From: Plectrocnemia conspersa
Lineage: Eukaryota > Arthropoda > Insecta > Trichoptera > Polycentropodidae
Reading direction: 5' to 3'
Assembly: GCA_009617715.1 (NCBI GenBank)
Contig: VTFK01000003.1
Span: 372,001-436,000, forward strand
DNA: 64,000 nt
Below the pieces are notes generated by a model. That model was not told the origin of the DNA. It searched no databases and worked only from the letters and a program-made list of their open reading frames with translations. Positions 47,551 through 58,299 of this stretch are shown piece by piece; the first letter of the stretch is position 1; every line of letters begins with the position of its first letter. The translations under genes and the position numbers were made by a program.

Positions 47551-48797
47551 AGTTTATCGAGGACTATTTTACGATGCTTGTTTTTAAATTAAATTAATAC
47601 AAATATTTTTGAAGTAATTTTGCTTTAAATCATATAATTGTCAGCTGTATGCAGAGCAGGTAGTGCAAAAAGGTTTTTTTGCTTGACAATATAAATTTCT
47701 CTATGAATAAGGATTAGCAAACATGTTGTTCTGAATTTTTTAAACATTTTTTGATCTACAAAAAATAAATGCATGAATAAGTGACCTTATAAATCATGTG
47801 ATAGAGTAAGAATATTTAACTAAAATTGCATTTTTGACCAGAAATCAATTTTTTTTTACTTAGTTTTTGCTAATTCAGTTACTGATAATAAATAACACCA
47901 CCTTTTGCAACTCAAAAAATATTATTCAGAAAAATTATGCAAACTTAACGCAAAAAAAAACAGGACAACTATAAACTAGCATAATGTGAACCATTACATA
48001 GTATTTTTGCTTATGGAAAAATCACGTCTTTTGATCACTCAAAAGTATTTCTTGCAGCCCAGAATATGATGGATAGAAAGGCTAGTAGACCAGTTTTTAA
48101 CCCTTTCATTTTAAATTTTAGAAAAAAGTAATTATGCGTTTTTTTGTATATTTTATATATAATATTTTTTTTATTTTCGAAAAACGGAAAACATCGAGAA
48201 ATAAGACACACAACAGTTTGAGAACAACTTATAGAATGAATCTATTTTGTGTTATATTTTTTTCATGTGAAAATAGTATTGTAGTTACACATTACTGTAA
48301 CAATATTTTTTTATAATAACTGTCAAATTAATAGCTTTTTATTATTTTTAGTAAAAGACATATTATTCAGTTGTAGTTTTTTAAAATAAAGATTGAATAA
48401 CATTGTCTAATGGTTTGTTAAAAATATTAAATAATGTGACATTGTGTCCATTTAAGACAACTATACTTAATTTTTGACACAATTTTAAAGATTTTTTTTG
48501 TACAAATTTGTAGTAAAAAAATAGATACAAATGCCTTAAAAATTAGAATTAAAAAATTTGATCAATTTTGTCAAAATTTATTACCACCTTGCAACCAGCT
48601 GTATCGTAATTCGGAAAGTTGTAGTAATCGACTTATCAATTTATATATTATATATAAAAAAATAAATAGATATTGCAAATATTGTTTTTAATAATAAAGA
48701 CAATATAATCAACTTAATGTATTATTAATTAAAGAAACAGCTAAAAATCATTTTATCTAATAAGTTGTCTAGCAAAAATATATATTTTAAATTTATA
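47551..48797. other. AT-rich stretch
   Basis: No gene is supported. The plus-strand 60-codon frame at 48134-48316 is Phe/Ile-rich and not convincing. Confidence 0.4.
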
Positions 48798-49571
48798 TTG
48801 CGTTGGTGCAAAAGTTTTAATATTTTTTATGATATTAAAAAAAAATTGCTCCCAATTAATAAATAAAATCTTTTTTTAAACTATTTAATTGTATGAATAA
48901 CATTACCTTGCTAATTTCTGCTCATTTTTAGATAATATAGTAAACAGTGGATATTAATAATATTTTTTTTAAACGTCTAAAGAAAAATTCAATACACGAC
49001 TGTGGCAACAAAAACATTTACGACATGTACGGGGAATATGCCAGAAAAATTTGACTGGCACAAAGTGGCTTAAAAAAATTTAGTCCAAAGATTTTTTATT
49101 GATGAATAAATGACATACCTGGTGACCATCGACGCCAGGTGATGTGAACAAGTTGAAGGTCATACTTGTCATTGCTTCACTTTAAAATACAAAGGAGATT
49201 ACACTAAAGATGGGAGTCAACTGTTGTGAGACATTTGCTTCGCTTGGAAAAAAATTATTATGAAGTTTTGCCTCCTCCCCAATTGTAGTCGCCAATTAAC
49301 ATGTATTGCCTGTAGTGCAGACTTGCACAAGCCTTTTTGCATTAATTGATAACTAAACATTAAATATGGGTTGTCTATAACAATATGACATAAAAAAATA
49401 CATTGGGCTATATGACAAGACCCATTAACCACACCTAAAGCAGAAATTCATACAAAAATGTATTTTTTGTATAGTTGAAGATCAAGGTATATTTTGAACT
49501 TTTGGAACGCAACCAAATAATTACAGCCAGACGTTAATGAGATCAATTACAAAATGAACACCGCTCTTCAA
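48798..49571 (+). pseudogene. mariner transposase relic
   Basis: The left end TTGCGTTGGTGCAAAAGT follows a TA dinucleotide and is very close to mariner terminal repeats (TTAGGTTGGTGCAAAAGT type). Downstream, fragments of one transposase appear in order through frameshifts and stops: CGNKNIYDMYGEYARKI (49001), STVVRHLLRLEKNYYEV (about 49218), IWVVYNNMT (about 49361), PKAEIHTKMYFLYS (about 49433), and VYFELLERNQIITARR (49487-49534). This order matches the helix-turn-helix region, the W-V/I-L-Y-D/N-N block with a catalytic Asp replaced, and the following YFELL-NQTI block of the D,D34D family. The C-terminal catalytic region and right end are not visible. Confidence 0.8.
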
Positions 49572-49850
49572 AATTTATTTTTTAATTTAACTGGTTGTTT
49601 ATTTGTTAATAAGTTTTTTTAGTGTAATACATTTTTATAATACTAAGTACCAAACCCAAGTTATTAAATTAATCTACAAGATATTTATGTTTATTCTAGA
49701 TTATTAAGCTAATTATTTATATACTAAAAATTTACAAAAACCGGTTTGTGAATATATTCTTTTTTATTTAAAGATGTTTTAAAATACCAATTTTAGTGAA
49801 TCATCGAAAATGATTTTAATTACAATTAACAGTTTTTTACAATTATACTG

Positions 49851-49995
49851 ATGGATGTACTCGCACGAAAATGCTTAAATGGCATTTTTGTTTTAATATT
49901 GACTATCGGAGTTATCGGCGAACGATTCTTGTGCGGATTTAAAATCGGAAATTTGGCGCCCGAACTTTACCCGGGGACTCGCGAGTGTCACAGCA
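49851..49995 (+). CDS. Candidate first coding exon with signal peptide
   Basis: An ATG opens a frame of 48 codons that meets a strong donor, GCA|GTAAGC, at 49996 (phase 1). Reading through, the frame would stop after 56 codons. The N-terminus MDVLARKCLNGIFVLILTIG has the basic-hydrophobic plan of a secretory signal peptide. Cleavage is plausible after about residue 23 (VIG). The predicted mature start contains two cysteines (ERFLCGFKIGNLAPELYPG and TRECHS). GC rises sharply through the exon. A secreted or membrane protein is suggested, but I recognise no family. A phase-compatible acceptor exists at 60925, but the link is speculative. Confidence 0.45.
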
Positions 49996-50977
49996 GTAAG
50001 CACCTGAATGCAAATCATTAAACTTCTCGGACGGTTTGTTTATTAACAGCTTAACGCCCGAGGACATGTATACGAGTCTTAAAAGAACATTGTTTAGTGG
50101 CCGTGAACTTATGCATGATATATCATGCATTTTTCTGTATTAAAAAAATACTGGGATACCATCAAGTTTGCCTCTGATTATCAGAGATGGTATACTATTT
50201 CTACGTACTATCAAATTATATTTTACATCAGATTTTTGTAAAAATAGTCGTCTTATGCCATTGCGATGCAAAACAATGAGACGTCACGTGATTTTTTTTA
50301 TAAAATGTATGAACCATAATTATTTATTTCATATAAAAATAATATTTTATGTTACACTTCTTGAACAGAAATAAATTTCAGAGTCAAACTGTCTGGCTAT
50401 GTAAACATCCAACCAATAAAAATAAATCAAAACATCATGGTTAATAGTACATCAAATAACAAAGTCTTTCAACCTAAAATTCTGTATGTTACTGCAATAT
50501 TAAAAATTAAAATCGTTACGGTATATGTAGATTAATTAGATAACACAGCAATGAAAGAACTTTGAAAAAATATCATCCATTATTTTTACCGGGGGTTTGT
50601 AGTTTTGAAATTTCCTCACCATTTAGAAAACCGCAATGATTCACAGGTTAGGAAACCAGCGGAAAAAAGCTACATTGCGGATAAATTATTGGCATAAAAT
50701 TGCATTTAAAAATCTCTAAGGAAGAAAATCATGAATGAATAAATATGTATTTTTCATTCCTAATATTTTGGGTAAATTGAAAATGGTTGCAATCGTTACA
50801 AACCAGTTATTTATAATTTAATAATATGTATGTTTAAATACTTTTATAAATTTTCATATAAGCGATTAATGAAAAATATCCGTTTATAATATAATATAAT
50901 TTGCACTTACCAAATTTTTCGGCGTCCTTTTTCTGCTTACAACTGTCACGGACACATTCATTTTATACACTTCATCA
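49996..50977. other. Mixed stretch, possible intron start
   Basis: GC-richer to about 50120, then AT-rich. A perfect 18-bp palindrome TGCATGATATATCATGCA lies at about 50113-50130. No further exon is convincing. Confidence 0.35.
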
Positions 50978-51207
50978 TTACACTTTTAAACTACACTGTA
51001 TCCACATTTATATTTATTTGGATTATTTACACTATTTTTAATTTATTTTAATATTTTAGTATTACACTTATAAACCACACTATATCCTATTTATATTTTT
51101 TTTATTTACACTTTTTAATATATTTTAATATTTTATCAAAACACTTATTAACCACACTGTATTTATATTTATTATTTACACTTTTTTTATCTATTTTAAT
51201 ATTTACG
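50978..51207. repeat. Minisatellite, three units of 70-83 bp
   Basis: Units begin 'tacacttttaaactacactg' (50979), 'tacacttataaaccacacta' (51063) and 'aacacttattaaccacactg' (51139). Each ends in a TTTTAATATTT word. They lie directly beyond the 3' end of the piggyBac relic and may be part of its subterminal sequence. Confidence 0.8.
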
Positions 51208-51240
51208 TATAAAAACATTCACTATTATGAAGAAGAATTT

Positions 51241-52140
51241 CAAAACTTCAGTATCTTTCCTTATTGAATGTGCAGAACAAACACGACATTTTCTTCTCAC
51301 ATATTCTCGACACTTTTATTTTTAATGGCTGATGGCTTTTCAGCTTATCCGAAAGCCTTTCTAGTGAATAGACAGCAAGAGCACGGCAAGATGTGTTAGA
51401 AACCGGTGAAATGTCTTCAGAATCGATTGCACTGAATTATGCACCCATCTTTTAACCTCACTCAAAAGAAAATCTTCGAATGTAATTTTACCGTTACGAT
51501 TTAAACTTTGATAGACACTGAACAAATAACACAATGCGCATTCAAATAAATAAATAACAACCTTTTTTGTTTATTTCATTGTTTTTCAAAATATCAAGTA
51601 ACTAGGTGATCAGCGCGATCAACAACTAATATTGTAAAGCCGGTCGTTTTGTTTTTTCCTGTGTCTATCATCTGGCTGTTGCATCATTCAGAAATCTCTG
51701 TTCCAAATTTAGATAAGTGTTTCACCTGTTCTGCCGTGTTTCATCTGTAAGGGCCTTAATTTTATATTTTTGAGATTCTAGCAGTCCCTTATTTTTCCGG
51801 ATTGCTCCACAAAGTATTTTGTGAGTAAAACTCTATTTTAAAAATTGTTAGCTTAAGCACAGTGCTACTTGTCCAGATATGGGTATAGTACTTTCATCAC
51901 CATGTTTATTAATCTTCCTGTATTTCCGATGTATAATTTTAAATTACATATATAACCAGTATCTGATTCGCAAACCCTTCTATTCAACATTCCATATTTG
52001 ATTGAAGACTGAGTACCCAAAAAATAAGTCTACCTAACCATGGAATTATTCCTTCATCTAGGTACAAGTTTTGCTTTGACTTGTAAACATTATTGAATTT
52101 GTCCAAAAAGTAATCAACAATTGGTTTCACTGTACTATTT
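51241..52140 (-). pseudogene. piggyBac transposase relic (DDE_Tnp_1_7), central and C-terminal part
   Basis: Read from 52140 downwards, TVKPIVDYFLDKFNNVYKSK is followed by QNLYLDEGIIPWLGRLIF, the block around the first catalytic Asp of piggyBac transposases. Next come YGMLNRRVCESDTGYICNL (52000-51940), a CGAIRKNKG block (about 51800), a helical stretch ECALCYLFSVYQSLNRNGK (51560-51500), and a C-terminal CRVCSAHSIRKDTEV (51290-51250) like the family's Cys-rich tail. At least five frameshifts and stops separate these pieces. The N-terminal third is missing, replaced at about 52150 by an unrelated reverse-transcriptase piece. Confidence 0.85.
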
Positions 52141-52151
52141 AAAATTGCTGC

Positions 52152-52375
52152 ATTTTTAACAAAAAATATGAGGGCCGAGAATGCTACTCTGCGGCACTCC
52201 CATTGGTACTTAAATAAAAATAAATAAAAGTAAATTCTTTGTCGTTAAGATAATCATCAATTATAAGGATAAGTAAAGGTTTAATTTTAGCTTTGCTTAG
52301 CTTATATATTAAATCGTGCCAGACAATGTTGCAAGCATTTTCTATATTCAGGAAAATTCAGGAAAAATAACATTT
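52152..52375 (-). pseudogene. Jockey-type reverse transcriptase fragment
   Basis: The minus strand reads NIVWHDLIYKLSKAKIKPLL, then IDDYLNDKEFTFIYF, and after one frameshift GVPQSSILGPHIF. These are consecutive blocks of non-LTR reverse transcriptases (AFDxVWHDGLLYKL, a YLxxRxF turn, and GVPQGSILGPLLF). The YADD box is not present because the sequence switches into piggyBac transposase right after HIF. Both junctions with neighbouring transposons are abrupt. Confidence 0.85.
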
Positions 52376-52508
52376 CACCTTGTTCTGTTCGCTTCGAGTT
52401 ACTCAGATGCACCCAGTACGTCCGTTTTGCCTGAGACGCTTCTAGGCTCTGCAAAAGTAAAGCTTCGTCTTCTGAAGATGGACTGTCGAGCGACGTGTTG
52501 ACCCCCAT
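52376..52508 (-). pseudogene. PIF/Harbinger transposase N-terminus (HARBI1-like)
   Basis: From an ATG at 52508 the frame reads MGVNTSLDSPSSEDEALLLQ, then KRTYWVHLSNSKRTEQGEML. An acidic and leucine-rich start followed by R-YWVHP-N-KR-E-GE is the typical opening of animal Harbinger/HARBI1-like nucleases. The frame runs on into the reverse-transcriptase fragment at about 52375, so only about 45 residues are Harbinger. The catalytic domain is absent from the window. Confidence 0.75.
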
Positions 52509-52510
52509 CT

Positions 52511-53474
52511 GTGTGCTGTCAGTTGAACGTGGAACGCCTGACCACCCTCTGTCTACTCGAACTACACTACTGGTAAGTACACTTATCTCTCGATTTACGC
52601 AGTTATGAAAAAACCTTTTTTTAAGTACTCCGCGGTCTGTGTTTGAAAATATTTTCTAGTAGGAATCCATTAATGTGGATAACAACATTGACATATACAT
52701 GTCTATTCATATTGCTCGCGCATATATATAGGTTATATACCCCTGCTGCTGCCATGCAACCCCAGAAAAAAAATTGAATAAATTAAGCTTTTAATATTTT
52801 CTTCTTAATAAACAATTTTAGTCTAAAATTACCCTAATGTTGGATTCATTGGATCTACATGTATCCTACCCCTGCAGCTGCCATGCAGTCCCAGCTCATA
52901 TTATTTGAATATAGGTACTACTAATAAACTAAGCTAACGCATCTCTAATGGGAACGTATATAGAAGCTTCATAAGATTCCCATGTCGTCCAGACGAAGTA
53001 CCGTTACACGAAATAGCATGTTTTATCCCTTTCTTAGTTACATACGCCACCCCTCTCAGTTTTTTCTCTCGGGGAACGGCATCAGTCCTGGATTGGTAAA
53101 TGAATAAATTTTATAGCCCTACAATACAATTTACTTTATTCCATAATTTTGCTACTTATGCATCTGTTTTTTTTTATTTTGCGCAGAATTTCAACGATCT
53201 TTTAAATAAATAGAATTATTATAGTCATTATTAAATGTATTCCTACTAATTGCTGTTTACAAAAGCAATAAAATATTTGTATTTATTATAAGAGAAGAGC
53301 GTTATTATATAATAAAAATGAAATGGTAAATATTTCTTTAGAAGCGCATGGCTGAGAGGCACATAGTAATGGATTCTAGTTAGAATGTAACGGTAAATCA
53401 TCGAGCTCGATGAGGGAAGCAGTACAGACAGACGTTGCATCTTGCATATTGCTCCATGGTTTGTCTGCACTTCA
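52511..53474. other. Likely transposon flank with a 129-bp-spaced repeat
   Basis: TACCCCTGCTGCTGCCATGC at 52738 is echoed by TACCCCTGCAGCTGCCATGC at 52867. The region from 52510 to 53090 is GC-richer than the background and probably belongs to the 5' side of the Harbinger relic. From 53100 on it is AT-rich. No gene is seen. Confidence 0.35.
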
Positions 53475-53684
53475 ATATTACACTATTTTAAAAATATGAT
53501 TTTTATTCTTATTGATACTACTATTGACTTATGATATGAAAGTATCGGTTAAATTATATTTAAACCAAATTTTGCTCAATATGAGGGCTCAAAACAATTA
53601 TCAGTTCTCAGAAGTCAAAAATTTACGTCAAAAGCAATAAAATCGTGTCGGCGCCGTCGCAGTGGGAACGCTCGGTAACGAGCG
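53475..53684 (+). repeat. Dispersed repeat family A, copy 5
   Basis: This copy begins 'atattacactattttaaaaa', then 'taaaccaaattttgctcaat', the core 'ttctcagaagtcaaaaattt' and 'acgtcaaaagcaataaaatc', and the tail 'gtgtcggcgccgtcgcagtg' followed by CGCTCGGTAACGAGCG, which is a perfect 7-bp-arm hairpin. It is the closest relative of copy 4. Confidence 0.85.
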
Positions 53685-54512
53685 TTAGTAATATCATAGC
53701 GTAATATGAGTGTAGTTTTATCGATAAGTATTTTTCATACTCAATTTTTCTCAACAGCATGTTGTCTAACGTCTCTTTCATATTTTCAGCATGGCCAATA
53801 GGTATGGGTGGTTGAGGTTTCCATTGTGAATCAAAACAGCTTTCAAACTCACTTTCGAGGAGTCGATGAAAAGTCTCTACTCTGTACTGTTTATTGCAAA
53901 CCAAAAACTGTCAATAGACCTCAGTATCTCGACAGTAACATAGCGTATCTTCCATTACAAAATTAGGAACTAAGAGATGATACCGGATTCTAAAATAATT
54001 TTGTCATTTTAGTATCCTCGTTGAGAAGATTATACTGTTGTAAGCGCGAACCTAACATTTCTACTTGTACTGTCACGTACCAGATCATTAGGATTACTTT
54101 TATTTAACAAGGGAAGCTCTGTAGACGTAGACACCTCCGTGAAAAATTCGGGATCCGATCATTTTTTATCCACTTCTGATGAAGATCCTTCTAATTAAAA
54201 TTTTTTTGGAGGATTCGTTATGACGGACAGGCCGTATGACTGATTTGAGTTTTGGGTATGTGATATACTTCTTCTACTTCTTTGAACAGCCCGATACGTT
54301 TATTATGCAGAAATAGCAATCATTGATGTGATCCTTCGGATCTTTTCAAACCATTGGAAAACCAAACAACATAGATTTGTGTGAACCTCGTAGCCAACCC
54401 CTGAGGGTTCTTCTACATCATACAAATCCCACATGCGGAGGTCATGACTTCTCCTGGTCACCCACATGTCACTTGAAATAAAGTTCATACGCATTTTTTC
54501 CAAAACAGTCAT
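53685..54512 (-). pseudogene. Decayed unrecognised coding sequence
   Basis: Two minus-strand frames lie in line. The first is 54303-54512 (MTVLEKMRMNFISSDMWVTR, later GYEVHTNLCCLVFQWFEKIR), closing at double stops. The second is 53623-53904 (ETFHRLLESEFESCFDSQWK, then PPIPIGHAENMKETLDNMLL). The stretch between has many stops but codon-like pieces such as STSTELPLLNKSNPNDLV. GC is higher than background. This is probably one disrupted gene or transposon ORF; I do not recognise the family. Its distal end overlaps repeat copy 5. Confidence 0.4.
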
Positions 54513-55379
54513 TATTTTTCTTTGAAAAGCAAGTGTAAACTCACCGCGCAGTCAGCACTGTTTTTGCACTTTCGAGTCACTTTTTCCCACTGTTTACTAA
54601 CAAAAACACCTGCTCAGTTAAAGAGAGGTTAGAAAAGTGATTTCGGTAACTGTCAAATTGCAATTTAAGTCAAGTGTTGCCATAAAAATCATCGGAATCG
54701 GTGTTGCTTTATCACTAAAATGTATTTTTGAGTTTTAATTTTTCATATACAATTTTTGCAAAAATATTACGAAATATTTTTTTCTTCTTTGTTTCATTTT
54801 GTTCCGTTATATTATTACATAAATTAATAAAAAAATCACACATTTATTAAGAACATCTTGTTATAATTTTTACAATCAATTTTTTTAGAATGAGTTTTTG
54901 GTGTTTCTTAGCGCCAGCCCTGTTTGTACGAAGTACATTATTTGAGTTTCAAATTTTAAAATAAAATTTAACTGCTATTACTTTTTTTTTGTCAAAGTAT
55001 TATTATCTACTATTCAATAAGATATCATTTAAATTAATATGATATTGCTGCAGATATCACATATATACTATGATTATAGTTTCATCATCATCTTCATCGA
55101 GTGCCTTCTTTGCAAGCAATTAGGTCGATTGCATTTGTGACCTTTCGTGTATTTTATAATATTTGGTTAGTATTGACATTATTTTAATTAATGTAGGTGT
55201 CATAAAAGCAACAAGAGAATGTCAGACTAATCAACGTTACATGGTCATTTTAACCTACAATATTTACATTTTATCTCAATATTTTATGATGTCATCTTTA
55301 ATTATCAGTATTTTATTTAGTGATTTAACTTACTTTCAAATTATTTATCAGCGCTACAGGCGCGCTTAAGCGAAAATCA
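54513..55379. other. Mixed to AT-rich stretch
   Basis: 54540-54700 is GC-richer and could be the 5' flank of the decayed minus-strand frame. The remainder is AT-rich with no supported gene. Confidence 0.35.
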
Positions 55380-55760
55380 ATCACATCAACAATGCACTAC
55401 TGTGTGCACACATACCGTAGATAATCGGCACAACTTTCTACCGGTCCTGTGTGCTTTCATACGTGACCGTTGATTAATGCTGCGGTCATCGAGAATTCAC
55501 GCAGTAGTTGTAGCGTCCGAGGGCATAAGTCACGCCCGTGAGGTTCAATTGAATAGTTTTAACTCACGCCACCACTATCCCTCGGACAGGCCTTGTAGGG
55601 TCGGTTAGTGTTGGTAATTGAACCGGTGCTACACCACTCAGCATCCACGTCTCGACTCGGACATGACTGCGGTGCGTGATGAAGCCGTCCGGGAGACGAT
55701 CAATTTCTGAAAGAGACGCCTTGTTATTCCGCCGCAAATTGGCGGGGATGAAGAACAGAT
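55380..55760. other. GC-rich island without open frames
   Basis: This is one of the GC-richest 400-bp segments in the window (for example 'gtccgagggcataagtcacg', 'cgtccgggagacgatcaatt'), yet no frame exceeds 60 codons on either strand. It has no tRNA or rRNA signature or transposon motif. A non-coding RNA exon or regulatory element is possible. Edges are abrupt against AT-rich DNA. Confidence 0.4.
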
Positions 55761-56324
55761 ATTACTTTAAAAAAAGTATTTTTTTAATTCAAACCATTAA
55801 AAAACATTTTTTTACCATATTTTTTTAGTAATTCCAAGTCCATGGTCAAGTTATTAGTTATAAATAAAAATTTAAATAATTTATTTAGATTTTTTTATTT
55901 TAATTTATTAACTGTTTTTGTATTTAATTTTTATTTATTTTATCTTTTGTATTATTAGGTCTATTAGACTTATTTTACATTTTAATGTGAACTATAAAAT
56001 GGTTACAAACTTTTAGTTCGTACTTAATTTTAATGTACATATGTTTTTTTGTGTTCTGAATCTTAAAAACATAGTCAAATTTCTGTTTAAGCAATCATAC
56101 TATTCATCATAGTGAATTATTTGCAGTTAAAGTTTAATAGATTCACGCAACCAGTATTTTTTTATAGTGATCTAAATTTTATAGCATATATAATTTTATA
56201 ATAATTTAGTTTTTTTCACTCTTTTATTTATTATTTTATTTCATTTATTAATTAAGTAAGTTCAATATTATTTTTATTCATGTGCACAGTTACTATTTAA
56301 TATTTTATATTACTAGTTTCAGTA
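55761..56324. other. AT-rich spacer
   Basis: No feature is supported. Confidence 0.45.
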
Positions 56325-57190
56325 ACCTAGATAAAATTTGACTATGCCCTTGAAACTTTTCATGTTAGCAATATTTAACATGATTTTGTGAATAGCTTTA
56401 AGCTTTCCCTTTATTATATAAAAAAAGCGTTACTCTTGACCAATGCAATGTGTTTAACTTAATAAAAACGTTTTGAATCAATTCATAGTTTAGCATTGAA
56501 TTTTCAAGTCTAAGCACTGCATCGAAATCGCAACGTATCAGCTTGTGTCTAATGAAATTATACTCAACTACTGCAGTGATTTTTTATTGTAAATATTTAT
56601 TTAACTTAACTTACACAGAACTCATGCCATTTTAGAATTGGAGTGAACGTCGTGCATCGTCATACTTGACTTGTGTATATTTTTGGTTTCAAATCTAACG
56701 ATCATGACTTGACAGATTTTTCTAATGCGTCATTATGACTATTTAACCTAGACGAAACTCGACTATGCTCTTAAACTTTTCCTATCAGCACTAATAAATA
56801 TGATATTGGGAATAACTTTGACCTTGCCCTTCAGTATAAAAAAAAACAGGAAATCAATTCAAAATCAAGTGTTACTCTTGTACAACGCAATTCCTCATAC
56901 AGTGAGTTTAGTTTTTAACAATTTTTTGGATAAATTTGTTCTGAAACAATTTCAATGCATAGTCTATCATTGAATTCTACGGATAAAATCACTAAGTTTT
57001 CATGTCCAAACACTGCATCAAGATCGCAACGTATCATATTGTGCTCATGGGAATTATATTCAACTACTGCAATGTTTTTTTTTCTTAATATTTGTTTTAC
57101 TTGACTTATTTAAAAATAGTCTGCTACAAAATTTATGTTATTTTAGTGTTAAAATGACCTTCATACATCATTCTTCTTGAATTTTATGCT
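56325..57190 (-). pseudogene. Tandemly duplicated decayed coding unit
   Basis: Two homologous units, about 56325-56680 and 56745-57190, share minus-strand peptide pieces despite DNA decay. The lower-divergence unit reads AVVEYNSHEHNMIRCDLDAV, then FGHENLVILSVEF. The other reads AVVEYNFIRHKLIRCDFDAV. A second shared block reads LKGKVKVIPNIIFISADRKS against NKGKLKAIHKIMLNIANMKS. Peptide-level conservation with stops indicates a former protein-coding sequence that was duplicated and lost. I do not recognise the family. Further minus-strand scraps at 57240-57960 may belong to it. Confidence 0.5.
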
Positions 57191-58299
57191 ACTTTCATTC
57201 ATCAATAATTTTTGTTCTTTAAGTGTTAATTTAAGAGTAAAGTTATCTCTTCTTGTTTAACTTTACTCGATGATTATACTTAACAATGTGTTCAATCTCT
57301 GAAATGAACACAAATTTTGGATATTACTAGTATTAGTATTTATAGCTATTACTGAGAGTTGTAGGTATTGGGTATTACTGATCGTTGCAAAGACAGAAAT
57401 GTGATGATAGATGTTTTTTGACTTGAGGCAAATACTCAGATATAAATTTATACCCAAGAAGCTTTACTACTATTCGTTATTTTTAATATTTGCACCATTG
57501 CTGTATTTAAGGTAATTAAATGTGCTGCTTTGCTGATTTTTTAGCTTGAGGGTTATTTTTCAACTACTATTTTAAAAGGATCGTTTTAATTAATGCACCA
57601 AACCATATTTTCTAGGTGGTGATTAGTACTGAGTCTCAAAAATAATTGTACAAATGCTTCTTTTTGAAGCGACAATAAAAAAATTAAAACAAGATGGATT
57701 TATTTTTTGAAGTTCCTCAAAAAAATTTGAGTCATATGGGACGCGACCATTCTCTATTGCTTTAATGACTATGATAATGAAATATGTCAACGGTTTATTT
57801 TTATAATGATTTTGACAAATAATTATAAAGTCACTTCATTACATTAAAGTCACAGTGGTGAAAATGTAATGTCTATCCATGTAGATGAGTCTATTACAAA
57901 ACACTATTTCAGGAGTGACATACATGCATCACCATGCTTATTTTTTATTCGGAAATTATTTTCAATAGATCTCACTCTTTCACTGCTAAAACAGATAATG
58001 AAACGCTGATTTACTTTATAATTGCGAGGGCTATTTTAAATTACTTTCATGTGTCAAATTTGTACTGCTATCTTTGAATCACTGCAAAGTTTATGTATTA
58101 ATGATACAGTAGAGCGGTGTTAATATTTTTATAGAATTTTTTCATTAGTACCATCAATTTTTTATCTTTTTCTTCAGTTGTATTTTCCAGATGAGACATT
58201 GTCATCGTTATTATTGGAAACAAGATTCAGTTTGCATAACTTGTTTCAATAACCATCCATTTTCAATTTGGACCGCATTTCGTATCAATTGTATCGTTA
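57191..58299. other. Mixed stretch with possible minus-strand coding scraps
   Basis: On the minus strand, about 57780-57650 reads AIENGRVPYDSNFFEELQKI then PSCFNFFIVASKRSICTII before stopping. A 64-codon frame lies at 57263-57457. Both may continue the decayed unit at 56325-57190. No domain is recognised. Confidence 0.3.

Noticed and set aside
49954..49965. TGGCGCCCGAAC, identical to a lysine-tRNA primer binding site of LTR retroelements
   Set aside because: No LTR ends just before it, no polypurine tract or gag-pol follows, and the bases sit inside a better-supported signal-peptide exon frame.
52573..52604. GTAAGTACA donor and TTTACGCAG acceptor 32 nt apart
   Set aside because: Too short to be a functional intron, and it lies in transposon-flanking DNA.
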